A stretch of 40,528 nucleotides of DNA from an uncultured Actinomycetes bacterium (GTDB lineage Bacteria; Actinomycetota; Thermoleophilia; Miltoncostaeales; Miltoncostaeaceae), in assembly GCA_937871165.1 (NCBI GenBank), contig CALMXK010000056.1, positions 1 through 40,528 of the forward strand. The letters are read 5' to 3'. Under the pieces are notes generated by a model. It was not told the origin of the DNA, did not search any database, and saw only the letters and a program-made list of their open reading frames with translations. Position 1 is the stretch's first letter. Every line of letters begins with the position of its first letter. The position numbers and the translations under genes are program-made. Below are positions 23,801 through 34,200 of the stretch, piece after piece.

Positions 23801-24268
23801 ATGAGCATTCAGGCCACACTCAAGGGATTCGGCGTCACTTTCAAAGCGATGCTGACCAAGCCCGAGACGATCGGGTACCCCGAGCACAAGACCCCCGTGC
23901 ATCCGCGCTTTCGCGGCCGCCATCGTCTGTGGCGCTACGAGAACGGTCTGGAGAAGTGCGTCGGCTGCTCCCTGTGCGCCGCGGCCTGCCCGTCGGACTG
24001 CATTCGTGTCGTGGCCGAAGAGAACCACCCCGATGAGCGCGTCTCCGCCGGTGAGCGGTTCGCGCGCATCTACGAGATCAACATGTCCCGCTGCATCTTC
24101 TGCGGATACTGCGAGATCGCGTGCCCGTTCGATGCGATCACACTCGAGAACGAGTACGAGCTCAGCGAGTACGACCGGCCGCGCGATCTGATCTACACCA
24201 AGTCCCAGCTGCTCATGCCGCACCCGAAGTCCGTGCCCAACCGCACGCCGGAGGCCGCCAATGGGTGA
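23801..24268 (+). CDS. nuoI: NADH-quinone oxidoreductase subunit I (N6a/N6b)
   Basis: A 155-residue subunit with two ferredoxin-type [4Fe-4S] sites: Cys53, 56, 59 with Cys63, and Cys98, 101, 104 with Cys108 (CVGCSLCAAACP and CIFCGYCEIACP). These pass electrons from NuoG to NuoB. An amphipathic N terminus (FGVTFKAMLTKPETIGYP) lies along the membrane surface. The ATG at 23801 is preceded by a second, out-of-frame ATG. Its stop overlaps nuoJ by 8 nt. Confidence 0.97.
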   Translation: MSIQATLKGFGVTFKAMLTKPETIGYPEHKTPVHPRFRGRHRLWRYENGLEKCVGCSLCAAACPSDCIRVVAEENHPDERVSAGERFARIYEINMSRCIFCGYCEIACPFDAITLENEYELSEYDRPRDLIYTKSQLLMPHPKSVPNRTPEAANG

Positions 24269-24782
24269 GCAGATCGCATTCGGCCTGACCGCGGCGGGCA
24301 TCGTGGGCTGCGCCCTCCTGGTGGTCTTGCTGAAGAACGCCTTCCAGGCCGCCGTCGCGCTGATCGGCACGCTGGTGTCGGTGGCCATCTTGTTCGTGCT
24401 GCAGCACGCGCCGTTCGTGGCGTTTGTTCAGATCATCGTCTACGCCGGCGCGATCGTGACGCTGTTCTTGTTCGTGCTCGCCTACCTGGGTGAGCGGGCG
24501 CTCTCCGATCCGGACCGGTTGGAACACTTCGAGGTGTTCTCGTGGATCACGATCCTGGTGATCACCGCGATGGGCGCCATCGTCATGTTCACGACCGCGC
24601 TCCCCAACTTCCACACGGTTCCCGAGACGACCGAGGACATCGGCAGCCCCACCGCGCTCGGTTTCGCGTTCCTGCGTGAGCATCTGCTGCCGTTCGAGGC
24701 TACGTCGCTCGTGCTGCTCGTCGGCGCCGTCGGCGCCGTCGTCCTTGCGAAGCGCGCTGTGATGGCGGAGGGCGGACGATGA
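24261..24782 (+). CDS. nuoJ: NADH-quinone oxidoreductase subunit J
   Basis: A 173-residue membrane subunit with five predicted helices. The family signature is VQIIVYAGAIVTLFLFVLAY, whose helix carries the pi-bulge region involved in gating. The long acidic loop between helices 4 and 5 (PETTEDIG) faces outward. The ATG at 24261 overlaps nuoI, and the stop overlaps nuoK as ATGA. Confidence 0.96.
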   Translation: MGEQIAFGLTAAGIVGCALLVVLLKNAFQAAVALIGTLVSVAILFVLQHAPFVAFVQIIVYAGAIVTLFLFVLAYLGERALSDPDRLEHFEVFSWITILVITAMGAIVMFTTALPNFHTVPETTEDIGSPTALGFAFLREHLLPFEATSLVLLVGAVGAVVLAKRAVMAEGGR

Positions 24783-25114
24783 ACGCGCTCGCTCACGCCG
24801 CCGCCGTGACCGGCGTGCCCCACAGCAGCTACATCGGCCTGTCCGTGCTCCTGTTCGCCATCGGCCTGTTCGGTGTCGCGCGTCGGCGCAATCCGCTGCT
24901 GCTGCTGCTCTCGGTCGAGTTGCTGTTGAACGCGGCCAACGTCGCGCTCATCGGTTTCAGCCGGTACTGGAACAACTCGGATGGTCAGATCTTCGCGCTG
25001 GTCGTGATGGTGGTTGCCGCGGCGGAGGTCGTGATCGGTCTCGGTCTCGTGGTCGCCGTGTTCCGCCAGCGACGTGCGCTTGATGTCGATGAGATGACGG
25101 AGCTTCGCGGATGA
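24779..25114 (+). CDS. nuoK: NADH-quinone oxidoreductase subunit K
   Basis: A 111-residue, three-helix membrane subunit. The two buried glutamates of the central proton axis are present in SVELLLNAANV (helix 2) and AAAEVVIGLGL (helix 3). The N terminus is about ten residues longer than in short homologues. It overlaps nuoJ and nuoL by four bases each (ATGA). Confidence 0.96.
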   Translation: MNALAHAAAVTGVPHSSYIGLSVLLFAIGLFGVARRRNPLLLLLSVELLLNAANVALIGFSRYWNNSDGQIFALVVMVVAAAEVVIGLGLVVAVFRQRRALDVDEMTELRG

Positions 25115-27069
25115 TCGGCACCTTGGGATGGATCGTCCTCGGACTGCCGCTGCTCGGCGCACTGGTGCTCATGGCATTCGGTGCGAAGGAGCCACCCAAG
25201 CGGGTGACGCAGCTCGTCGGGTGCGGATCCATCGGGCTGGCGTTCCTGGCCACCGTCGTCGCCTTTTTCTCGATGCTCTCGGAGCACGCCGAGGAGCGCA
25301 CGCACGTGTCGCGTCTGTGGGAGTGGATCGACATCGGACAGGGTCTGAAGGTGGACCTTGCGATCCGCATCGACCAGCTGTCGATCATGATGATGCTGGT
25401 GATCACGGGCGTCGGCTTCCTGATCCACCTGTACTCCACCGAGTACATGGCCCACGAAGACGGATATCGACGCTTCTTCGCCGAGATGAACTTCTTCGTG
25501 TTCTCGATGTTGCTGCTCGTCGAAGCCGCCAACTTCGTCTTCTTGATCGTCGGCTGGGCGCTGGTCGGTCTGGCGAGCTATCTGCTGATCGGCTTCTACT
25601 ACGACCGGCCGGTCGCGGTCGCCGCGGCGAAGAAGGCGTTCGTGATCAATGTGCTCGGCGACATCGGCATGGTGATCGCGTGCTTCCTGCTCGTGCGAGA
25701 ACTCGGCACGCTGGACTACGACCAGGTGTTTGCACTGGCCCCGCAGTTCATCCCTGCAGGGGGCGGCGTGGCCCTGTCGATCGCGCTGCTGCTGTTCGTC
25801 GGTGCCATGGCGAAAAGCGCGCAGGCGCCGCTGCACACGTGGTTGCCCGACGCGATGGAGGGCCCGACCCCGGTCAGTGCCCTGATCCACGCGGCGACCA
25901 TGGTGACCGCCGGCGTGTACCTGGTGGTACGCACCCACGTGCTGTTTGAACTGTCGCCGCTCGCCATGAACATCGTGGCCGGGGTCGGCGCCTTCACTCT
26001 GCTGATGGCCGCCACCATCGCGATCGCCCAGGTGGACATCAAGCGTGTACTGGCGTGGAGCACCGTCAGCCAGATCGGCTACATGATCATGGCGACCGGG
26101 CTCGGCGCCTACGCCTCCGGCATGTTCCACTTCCTGACCCACGCGTTCTTCAAGGCGCTGCTGTTCCTGACGGCCGGCATCATCATCCATGCCCTGCACG
26201 GTGAGCAGAGCCTCGACAAGATGGGCGCGCTTCGCAAACCGCTGCGCTTCGCCTACTTCGCGTTTGCGACCGGCTGCCTGGCGATTGCCGGCGTGCCCGG
26301 CTTCTCAGGCTTCTTCAGCAAGGACGAGATCATCTCCATGGCCGCGGCCCAAGGCACCTACGGCTGGGTGCTGTTCGGGGTCTCGACCCTGGGTGCGTTC
26401 CTGACCGCCTTCTACATGTTCCGGTTGCTGCTGCGGGTGTTCCACGGCACTGAGCCCGAGGGCGGCTACCACGGCGAGTTCCACATGTCCGGGGCCGCAA
26501 TGACGGTTCCGGTCGCGATCCTCACCGTGCTCTCCATCATCGGCGGCTGGATTCAGGTGCCGTTCGGATGGAAGAAGGTCACCGACTGGCTCGAGCCCGT
26601 CGTCGGAGGGATTCCGCAGAAGGTCAACGCGGACGGCACACTGACCGCGGTTGGTCATGTCGCCGCGGAGCCGAGCCACAATCTCGAGGTCATCACGATC
26701 AGCGCGTCGCTCGCGGTCGCACTGCTCGGCATCCTGCTCGCCTGGTACATCTTCGCGAACGGTCCGGAGCGTCGACTGCGGATCAGCGCCCGCCACCCGC
26801 ACCTGCGCAGCTTCCTGGAGGACGCCTGGCGCTTCGACGAGGTGTACGACGAGACGGTTGTACTCGCCGGCCGCGCGTCCGGTGACGGTCTGCGCGATCA
26901 CGTGGAACCGAAGGTCGTGATCGGCGCCGGCCGCGGCGTGCAGGAGCTGTTCAGTGACATGGCGCGATTCATGCACCAAATCCAATCGGGCCTCGTCCGC
27001 ACCTACGCCGTCGCACTGATGGCCGGGCTTGCTGCAGTCGCCGTCATCTTCATCCTGGTGAGCCGCTGA
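25111..27069 (+). CDS. nuoL: NADH-quinone oxidoreductase subunit L
   Basis: A 652-residue antiporter-like subunit at the distal end of the membrane arm, with the usual long C-terminal lateral helix region. The TM7 lysine segment AKSAQAPLHTWLPDAMEGP and the following VSALIHAATMVTAGVYL are intact. In TM5, where the family reads W-E-x-V-G-L-x-S-Y, this protein reads WALVGLASY: the conserved glutamate is Ala150 (codon GCG at 25558-25560). A glutamate at 138 in LLVEAANFVF, absent from the homologue I compared from memory, lies three helical turns earlier. The start overlaps nuoK, and the stop shares one base with nuoM (TGATG). Confidence 0.95.
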   Translation: MIGTLGWIVLGLPLLGALVLMAFGAKEPPKRVTQLVGCGSIGLAFLATVVAFFSMLSEHAEERTHVSRLWEWIDIGQGLKVDLAIRIDQLSIMMMLVITGVGFLIHLYSTEYMAHEDGYRRFFAEMNFFVFSMLLLVEAANFVFLIVGWALVGLASYLLIGFYYDRPVAVAAAKKAFVINVLGDIGMVIACFLLVRELGTLDYDQVFALAPQFIPAGGGVALSIALLLFVGAMAKSAQAPLHTWLPDAMEGPTPVSALIHAATMVTAGVYLVVRTHVLFELSPLAMNIVAGVGAFTLLMAATIAIAQVDIKRVLAWSTVSQIGYMIMATGLGAYASGMFHFLTHAFFKALLFLTAGIIIHALHGEQSLDKMGALRKPLRFAYFAFATGCLAIAGVPGFSGFFSKDEIISMAAAQGTYGWVLFGVSTLGAFLTAFYMFRLLLRVFHGTEPEGGYHGEFHMSGAAMTVPVAILTVLSIIGGWIQVPFGWKKVTDWLEPVVGGIPQKVNADGTLTAVGHVAAEPSHNLEVITISASLAVALLGILLAWYIFANGPERRLRISARHPHLRSFLEDAWRFDEVYDETVVLAGRASGDGLRDHVEPKVVIGAGRGVQELFSDMARFMHQIQSGLVRTYAVALMAGLAAVAVIFILVSR

Positions 27070-28616
27070 TGTCGCTGACCACCGTCCTCATCCTGCTCCC
27101 GCTGGTTGGCGCCGCGTTGACGTTGCTCGTCCCCGCGGGCAACCGGGACGGCGCACGCTCGATCGGCGTCCTGATCGCCCTCGTGGCCTTCGGGTTCAAC
27201 ATCGCCGCCTTCGCAAAGTTCGACCAGTCACGTGGCGCATTGCAGCTTGGTGACCGGGCGTCATGGATCAGCGACCTCGCGGTGGAGTGGAACGTCGGTC
27301 TCGACGGCATCTCCATCTGGATGACGCTGCTGACCACGGGCCTGTTCCTGCTGGCGTTCATCGCGATCGCCGCACGCATGCCCGACTCGCATCCACGTGC
27401 GCTCATCGCGCTGTTGCTGCTTGCCGAATGCGGGCTTCTCGGTGTGTTCGCCGCCGGTGATCTGGTGCTGTTCTACATCTTCTGGGAGGCGATGCTCGTT
27501 CCGTTCGCGCTCCTCATCTGGATGTGGGGTGACCGCACCCGCGGTCGCGCCGCCGCCAGCTTCGTCATCTACACGATGGTCGGCAGTCTGCTGATGCTGG
27601 TCGCCATCTTGTCGGCGGCGTTCATGGCAAAGGGGCCGAACGGGACGCTCACGTTCGCGATCGCCGACCTTGCCAACCATGAGTGGACGCAGTCGCAGAG
27701 CACGTGGCTGTTCGCAGCGTTCGCGCTGGCATTCCTGATCAAGCTGCCGATGTTCCCGTTCCACGGGTGGATGGCGGGCGCCTACTCGTCCGCACCGCTC
27801 GTCGTGACCGCGCTGCTGTCGGCGGTCATGAGCAAGGCCGGCGCATTCGGCCTCTTGCACATCGCGGTCCCCTTGTTTCCGGTCGGCGCCGAACAGCTCG
27901 CGCTGCCGGTGGGAAGTCTTGCGGTCTGCAGCATCATTTACGGCTCGCTGATGGCATGGCGCGCACAGACCATGCGCATGCTCGTGGCCTACTCCAGCCT
28001 GGCGCACCTCGGGTTCATCGTGCTCGGCATCATGTCGTTCACCTCGATCGGGGCCGAGGGTGCCGTCTTGCAGATGTTCAACCACGGTGTGGTGACCGCG
28101 GCGGCCTTCGCCATCGTCGGCATCATCGCCCGGGCCAAGCACGGCACCGAAGAGATGGATCAGATCTCGGGTCTTGCCAAGGGGGCGCCATGGTTGGCGG
28201 GCATCTTCCTCGTCGTCACCATGGCGGCGCTGGCGATCCCGGGATCGAACGCCTTCGCCGGTGAGTTCTTCATCTTGATCGGAACATTCGAGCGCCACCC
28301 GGTGCTGGCGGTGCTCGCCTGCTTCGGTACCGCGTACGCCGCCGTCTACATGCTGCGGTTGTACCAGACCACGATGAACGGACCGCTCGACGGCGAGCCC
28401 AAGAAGGCTGAGCTGCGCGGCCTGGATGTGCTCTACCTGGCGCCGCTTGTGGCGGCCATGGTGGTCGTCGGGCTCTGGCCCGCCGCCGTTACCCGAACGA
28501 CGAAGGCGTCGGTGGAGTGCGCGACGACCGCGGCAGGCTCGCTCGGTCTCGTCACCGCCGAGGGTCAGCCTCCACGAACTGCACCGATCACGACTGAACT
28601 GCTGGGCTGCCGGTGA
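27069..28616 (+). CDS. nuoM: NADH-quinone oxidoreductase subunit M
   Basis: A 515-residue antiporter-like proton-pumping subunit with 14 predicted helices. Unlike NuoL, it keeps the TM5 glutamate (Glu140, in FYIFWEAMLVPF) and the TM7 region with its lysine (FLIKLPMFPFHGWMAGAY). The final 40 residues form a soluble tail with two cysteines. The ATG at 27069 overlaps the nuoL stop by one base. The stop overlaps nuoN as GTGA. Confidence 0.96.
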   Translation: MSLTTVLILLPLVGAALTLLVPAGNRDGARSIGVLIALVAFGFNIAAFAKFDQSRGALQLGDRASWISDLAVEWNVGLDGISIWMTLLTTGLFLLAFIAIAARMPDSHPRALIALLLLAECGLLGVFAAGDLVLFYIFWEAMLVPFALLIWMWGDRTRGRAAASFVIYTMVGSLLMLVAILSAAFMAKGPNGTLTFAIADLANHEWTQSQSTWLFAAFALAFLIKLPMFPFHGWMAGAYSSAPLVVTALLSAVMSKAGAFGLLHIAVPLFPVGAEQLALPVGSLAVCSIIYGSLMAWRAQTMRMLVAYSSLAHLGFIVLGIMSFTSIGAEGAVLQMFNHGVVTAAAFAIVGIIARAKHGTEEMDQISGLAKGAPWLAGIFLVVTMAALAIPGSNAFAGEFFILIGTFERHPVLAVLACFGTAYAAVYMLRLYQTTMNGPLDGEPKKAELRGLDVLYLAPLVAAMVVVGLWPAAVTRTTKASVECATTAAGSLGLVTAEGQPPRTAPITTELLGCR

Positions 28617-30064
28617 ACACCTCCGTACTGACACCGTTTCTGATCGTGTCCGGCGCCGGTGTGCTGGCGCTGCTGCTCGGTGTGTTGCCGGCGCGGCGCG
28701 CGGCACGGATGCTGCCGACAGCCACGGGCATCGTCGCGTTGGTCGCGGCGATCATCATGTCGCGCGTCCAGTGGGGCGGCCCGGATGAGACGGCGCTCGC
28801 GTCCAACTACCTGAGCGACCGGTTCACCCTCCTGCTCGACTCCATCCTCGCCGTCATCGGCATCGCGGTGCTGCTGCTTGCGTGGCGTGAATCGTCATCG
28901 GCCGACAAGCGCGGCGAGTACGCGGGGCTGATCCTGTTGTCGGTGGCGGGAATGATGCTCGTCGCCGCCGCGGGCACGACGATCGTGCTCTTCCTCGGCA
29001 TCGAGCTCTTCTCGGTGTCGCTGTACATCCTCTGCGCACTGGAGACGTGGCGCTCACGTTCACTTGAGGCCGGCCTGAAGTACCTGATCGTCGGTGCCGT
29101 GGGCTCGGGAATCCTCGTCTACGGACTCGCCCTGCTGTACGGCGCCACCGGCACGACGGTCCTTTCGGAGATGCAGCATGCGTTGATCGACGGCGACATG
29201 CTGCGCGATCCGCTCCCGATTGCCGCGCTCACGATGATCGTCGTGGGGCTGGGCTTCAAGGCCTCCGCGGTCCCGTTCCACATGTGGACGCCGGATGTCT
29301 ACGACGGGGCGCCGACGCCCATCACGGCGTTCATGGCGACCGGCACGAAGGTTGCCGCATTCGCGGCCTTCATTCGGCTCTTCAGCGATTCGCTGCTCGG
29401 GATGTTCGACGACTGGCGACTGCCGGTTGCGATCCTGGCGGCGGTCACCGTCATCATCGGCAACATCGCCGCCCTGTTGCAGCCTGGGATGAAACGGATG
29501 CTCGCGTACTCGGGAGTGGCCCAAGCCGGGTACCTGCTCATCGGTATCGCTGCGGGCAGCGTGGCCGGCGTCGAAGCGGTGTTGTACTACCTGCTGGCGT
29601 ACACCGCCATGACGATGGCCGCATTTGCCGTCGTGGTGATGCGTGAGCGCGAGGTGCTCGACGGCGACCAGATCGGTGCGCTTCGCGGCATCGGGCGCTC
29701 GCGCCCGATGATGGGCGTGGTACTGACCCTCGCGATGCTGTCGCTCGCAGGCTTCCCGCCCCTGGCGGGCTTCATCGGCAAGTTCATGCTCTTCGGCGCA
29801 GCCGTCGATGCGGACCTCACCTGGCTTGCCATCGTCGGCGCGGTCGGCAGCATGATCAGTCTGGGCTATTACCTGAAGGTTGTCGCCGTGGCATGGCAGT
29901 CGGGACCGCCGGTCGACGACACCACCTACCGCACGCCGCGGTCCGTCACGATCGTGGCTGTCGTGTCCGCCGCTGCGATCGTCCTTGTGGCGCTGTTCGC
30001 CGACCCGCTGCTCACCCTGTGCAGCGACGCCGCGCAGGGCCTCATCGGCACCATCAACCGGTAG
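28613..30064 (+). CDS. nuoN: NADH-quinone oxidoreductase subunit N
   Basis: A 483-residue antiporter-like subunit, the third pump module and the last gene of the operon. The TM5 glutamate is present in LGIELFSVSLYIL, and the TM7 lysine region reads GLGFKASAVPFHMWTPDVY, followed by GAPTPITAFMATGTKVAAF. The GTG at 28613 overlaps the nuoM stop. A 9-bp hairpin follows 15 nt after its stop, which fits the end of the transcript. Confidence 0.96.
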   Translation: MNTSVLTPFLIVSGAGVLALLLGVLPARRAARMLPTATGIVALVAAIIMSRVQWGGPDETALASNYLSDRFTLLLDSILAVIGIAVLLLAWRESSSADKRGEYAGLILLSVAGMMLVAAAGTTIVLFLGIELFSVSLYILCALETWRSRSLEAGLKYLIVGAVGSGILVYGLALLYGATGTTVLSEMQHALIDGDMLRDPLPIAALTMIVVGLGFKASAVPFHMWTPDVYDGAPTPITAFMATGTKVAAFAAFIRLFSDSLLGMFDDWRLPVAILAAVTVIIGNIAALLQPGMKRMLAYSGVAQAGYLLIGIAAGSVAGVEAVLYYLLAYTAMTMAAFAVVVMREREVLDGDQIGALRGIGRSRPMMGVVLTLAMLSLAGFPPLAGFIGKFMLFGAAVDADLTWLAIVGAVGSMISLGYYLKVVAVAWQSGPPVDDTTYRTPRSVTIVAVVSAAAIVLVALFADPLLTLCSDAAQGLIGTINR

Positions 30065-30079
30065 CGGCTCAACGCGGCG

Positions 30080-30107
30080 ACAACTTGCGGTGTTACAAGC
30101 AAGTTGT
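30080..30107 (+). terminator. Hairpin at the end of the nuo operon
   Basis: A perfect 9-bp inverted repeat ACAACTTGC / GCAAGTTGT with a 10-nt loop, 15 nt after nuoN. It is AT-richer than its flanks and has no U-tract. The remaining bases to 30196 hold nothing recognised. Confidence 0.55.
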
Positions 30108-30196
30108 GCTCAGCCCTCCGTGATGATGTGGACGACCGGTCACATGCGTCGCCAAATCCGGGCAACGCCGGGCACGAGTAGCCAAACTGTGTCCGC

Positions 30197-31006
30197 ATGA
30201 CCGATTCGACAACCACGACGCCTGCCACCACCCGGGTCTGGCCGTTGATTGTCGTGGGTCTCGTCGCCGGCATCTTTTCCACCCTCTTCGGTGTCGGTGG
30301 AGGGACGGTGATGGTGCCGCTCCTGGTGTTGCTGCTGGCATACGACGCCAAGGTCGCGACCGCGACGTCGCTCGCAGCCATCATCGTCACCGCGACGGTC
30401 GGCGTCATTTCGCACGCCGAGTTGGGGCATGTCGATTGGCGCTACGCCATGTTGATCGGCGTTCCGGCGATCGGCGGACTGTTCGTCGGGCTGTGGATCA
30501 AGGACCGAATGAGCGTGCGGAGCCTGACGATCTGGTTCGCGGTGTTGATGGTTGCGATCGCCATCTGGATGCTGATTGAACAGTCGGCCGCAGGTGGAAA
30601 ACCTGAGGTGACGGCGGTGTCCGCCACGGTGATGGTTGCGCTTGGCGTCGTGGCCGGCATGCTTGCCGGGCTCTTCGGGGTTGGCGGCGGCATCGTGTTC
30701 GTTCCTGCACTTGCCCTGATTCTCGGCATGTCCCAGAAATTGGCGATCGGCACCTCCCTGCTTGCGATCGTGCCGGTGTCGCTTGTGGGATCGTGGCGCC
30801 AGCACCGTGCCGGAACCGTGCGGTGGCGCGCGGCGTTGACCATGGGGGCGGCCTCCACCGTGACCGCGTGGCTCGGTGCGCAGATCACCGACGCCGTGTC
30901 CGCACGGTGGCTGCGGATCGGATTCGCCTGTCTGATGGTCTTCACCGCGTGGCAACTCGCCAAACGGGCCGTTGCCACCCATCCGGCGCCCCAGCCAGCG
31001 GACTGA
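30197..31006 (+). CDS. TauE/SafE-family (DUF81) membrane permease
   Basis: A 269-residue membrane protein with seven to eight helices. The two homologous halves each carry the family glycine motif: GIFSTLFGVGGGTVMVPLL near residue 25 and AGLFGVGGGIVFVPAL near residue 155. The family exports small sulfur-containing or organic anions such as sulfite, sulfoacetate or taurine-derived products; the substrate here is unknown. The N-terminal Thr-rich 12 residues are cytoplasmic. It is not obviously coupled to nuo, since a hairpin and 132 nt separate them. The 277 nt after it (31007-31283) hold no gene; a locally AT-richer stretch near 31080-31210 may contain the promoter of the next gene. Confidence 0.9.
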   Translation: MTDSTTTTPATTRVWPLIVVGLVAGIFSTLFGVGGGTVMVPLLVLLLAYDAKVATATSLAAIIVTATVGVISHAELGHVDWRYAMLIGVPAIGGLFVGLWIKDRMSVRSLTIWFAVLMVAIAIWMLIEQSAAGGKPEVTAVSATVMVALGVVAGMLAGLFGVGGGIVFVPALALILGMSQKLAIGTSLLAIVPVSLVGSWRQHRAGTVRWRAALTMGAASTVTAWLGAQITDAVSARWLRIGFACLMVFTAWQLAKRAVATHPAPQPAD

Positions 31007-31283
31007 TCCCGCAGGTTCGTGGTCGTGTGGCGCGCGGTGCGGCAAATCACGGTCGACACCGGGGTTTCGCCACGTCGGCCCCAGGAAGCCTCTCAGGAAT
31101 ACCTTCAGCGATCCTCAACGTGAGCACAAGGTCTTCTGCCATTACGAGTTTCATACAACAGGATCCTCAAGGTCTTTCGCCTCACGCCCGATGCACCACA
31201 CGCAGATATCTCTCTCGTGGCGCGTGATCGACAGCTCGATCGGTGCCTCGTGAGCGTCTGCAGACTCATCACACCGAGAGGGT

Positions 31284-34200
31284 ATGGCCGCCATCAGGCA
31301 GTCGAGGAACACTGCTGGAAGCACTTCCGTTCGCGAGACCTCGCGCACGCCCAAGCGGGCGTCGCGAGCTCGCGCCCGGCTTCGCATCGCAGGGCGCCTT
31401 GTGGGAGTCTCGGCAATCGTCGGTGTGCTCGTGGCGCCGGTCGTGCTGGAGGCGAACCCTGCCAGTGGGCCGGGGCGGTTCTCCACCACCAACACCGGTA
31501 ACCTCAACAGCACGGTGCCGAGCGGAACATGCCGCGCGCGCGTGTCCGCCACGGGCGGTGGTGGTGGTTCGCCGAACTATGGCGCATCCGGTGGACGCGG
31601 TGGCGCCAACGCGACGATCAACGCAACGTTCGACGTCCTGCCGCTCCAACCATGGGCGGCCAGCGTCGGTGGCGGCGGCGCGTCGAACACGACCGGCGGC
31701 ATCAACGGCGGTGGCAGTTCGAGCGCGGTCTTCGGACATCAAGGTGGCGGTGGCGGTGGCCGAACCATTGTCACGATCGGCGGACAGCAGGTTGTCATCG
31801 CCGGTGGTGGTGGCGGTGGTGGAGCAAACCATCAGTCGAGCCCGATCGGCAACGGCGGCAACGCGGGCATCCTGTCTGCCGCCGGTGTCGGCGTCGGCGC
31901 GAACGGCACCAACGGTCAGGACAGTCCGACCAGTGTCACGGTCGGTGGTGGCCGTGGTGGCCAGGCGGCCGCGGGTGGCGCGGGCAGAGTGAACACGGCC
32001 AGCGGCGCGATCAGCGGTTCGGCTGGTGGCGGCATTGGAACGGGCAATGGCGGCAACGCCGGCCCCGACCCGAACTGGGACGGCGGCGGCGGCGGTGGCG
32101 CCGGCTACACCGGTGGCGGTGGCGGCGCGGCCACTTCCGCAACCGCGTCGTTCTCAGTCACCGGTGGTGGTGGCGGTGGTGGCTCAAGCTACGTCGCGTC
32201 GCAGTCGCCGACGGTCACAGCGACGGCTCCCACTGCGATCAGCGGATCCAACGGTACGATTGCGGGGGCCGGCAACCCAGGCGCCAACGGTCAGGTGAGC
32301 CTCGACTGGGTGCCCTGTCTGTACGACTTGACCACGACCAAGACGGTGTCCCCGAGCCCCGTGATCGCAGGCCAGACGGCGACATGGACGCTGACGGTCA
32401 CCAACAATGGTCCCGATGCGATGACCCTCGGCGACACGGTCACCATCGGCGACACCCTTCCCGGCCCTGGCACCCAGGTCGTGTCCGTGACGGCCTCGGG
32501 CGGAAGCAACGCCAACCTCACGCGCGGCGCGATCACCTGTTCGGGCATCACCGTCGGATCGCCGATGCCGGCATCCACCGATTGTTCGCGTGCATACTCC
32601 GCGGTCGCCGGCACCCCGGGCTCACCGAGCGGTGGCGTCCGCGGCATTGATTCCGGTGAGTCCATCACCATCGTCTACACCCAGGCGATTCCGGCATCGA
32701 CCGCGCCGACCACCTACACAAACACGGCAACGGTCCAGGATCGTCCGTCGATGACCGGCACGACGGACCTGGTCGGCACCATCGTGACCGACACGGCCGT
32801 GCGTGCCCTGCCCGTCCAGTCGAGCGCGGACCTGCGCATCACCAAGACCGCGAGCGCCCCGACCGTCACTGCAAGTGGCGCACTCACCTACACCCTGCTG
32901 ATCGAGAACCTCGGCATCTCGGACGCGTCAAGCGTGACCGTGACCGATCCGTTGCCCGCCGGCAGCACGTTCACGTCCGCATCGGCGGGTTGTACCGACT
33001 CGAGCGGAACCGTCACATGTGCAGTCGGGACGCTCGCCGCGGGCACCTCGACGACGCGCACGATCACGATCGCCGCGCCATCCACGGCGGGCACCATTTC
33101 CAACACGGCCACCGTCAGCTCCTCGAGCACGGATCCCGTCTCGACGAACAACTCCTCCACCGTCGCCACCAACGTCGTCGCGGACGCCGACCTGGGTGTC
33201 ACCAAGACGGTCAACACGGCGACTCCGCCAGTCAACGGGAACGTGACCTTCACGGTGACCGCGACCAACAGCGGGCCGCAGGCCGCGACGGGCGTCGTGG
33301 TCGACGACCTGCTTCCGGCGGGCCTGACGTTCGTGTCGGCGACGCCGTCGGTCGGCACCTACAACTCAGGCACCGGCGTGTGGACGATCGGCAATCTGGC
33401 GAATACCGCAAGCGCCACGCTCACGATCACCGCCACGGCCACTTCAGCCGCTTCGGTGACGAACACGGCGACGATCAGCTCTCCGAACGTCGCCGACGCC
33501 AACGCGACAAACAACACCGCTTCGGCGTCCGTCAACGCCACCGACGCCGATCTGGATGTCACCAAAACGGTCGACGATGCCAGCCCGAATCTGAACGGCA
33601 ACGTGACGTACACGATCTCCGTGCACAACAACGGTGCGGACACCGCCACGGGAGTGACGGTCACTGATCTGCTCCCGTCGGGGCTGACCTACGTCAGCGA
33701 CAACGGAAGCGGCGCGTACGTGTCGAGCACCGGCGTGTGGTCTGCGGGGTCCCTCACCAACGGACAGACGAAGACGCTGCAGATCACCGCACAGGTGACC
33801 ACGGCCAATCCCGTCACGAACACAGCGACCATCACCGGATCGTCGCAGTTCGATCCGACGAGTTCGAACAACACCAGTAGCGTCGCCGTGGATGCGCGCA
33901 CCGCCAATCTGGGTGTGACGAAGTCGGTGAGTAGTGCGTCGCCGGATGTGAACGGGAATGTGACGTACACGGTGACGGTGTCCAATAGTGGTCCGGATGG
34001 TGCGACGGGTGTGGTGGTCAATGACCTGTTGCCGTCGGGTGCGACGTATGTGTCGGATAACGGCAGTGGCGCGTATGTCAGCTCGACGGGTGTGTGGACG
34101 GTTGGGGCGCTTGCGAATGGTGCGTCGCGGTCGTTGCAGATCGTTGCGACGATCACGTCGCACACGCTTGTCACGAATACGGCGACGGTGACGTCGACGA

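Noticed and set aside
31007-31283. Riboswitch or small RNA in the gap before the giant gene
   Set aside because: I looked for GEMM-like and other familiar riboswitch cores and strong stems and found none. Only a weak TACCTT at 31100 could be a promoter element.
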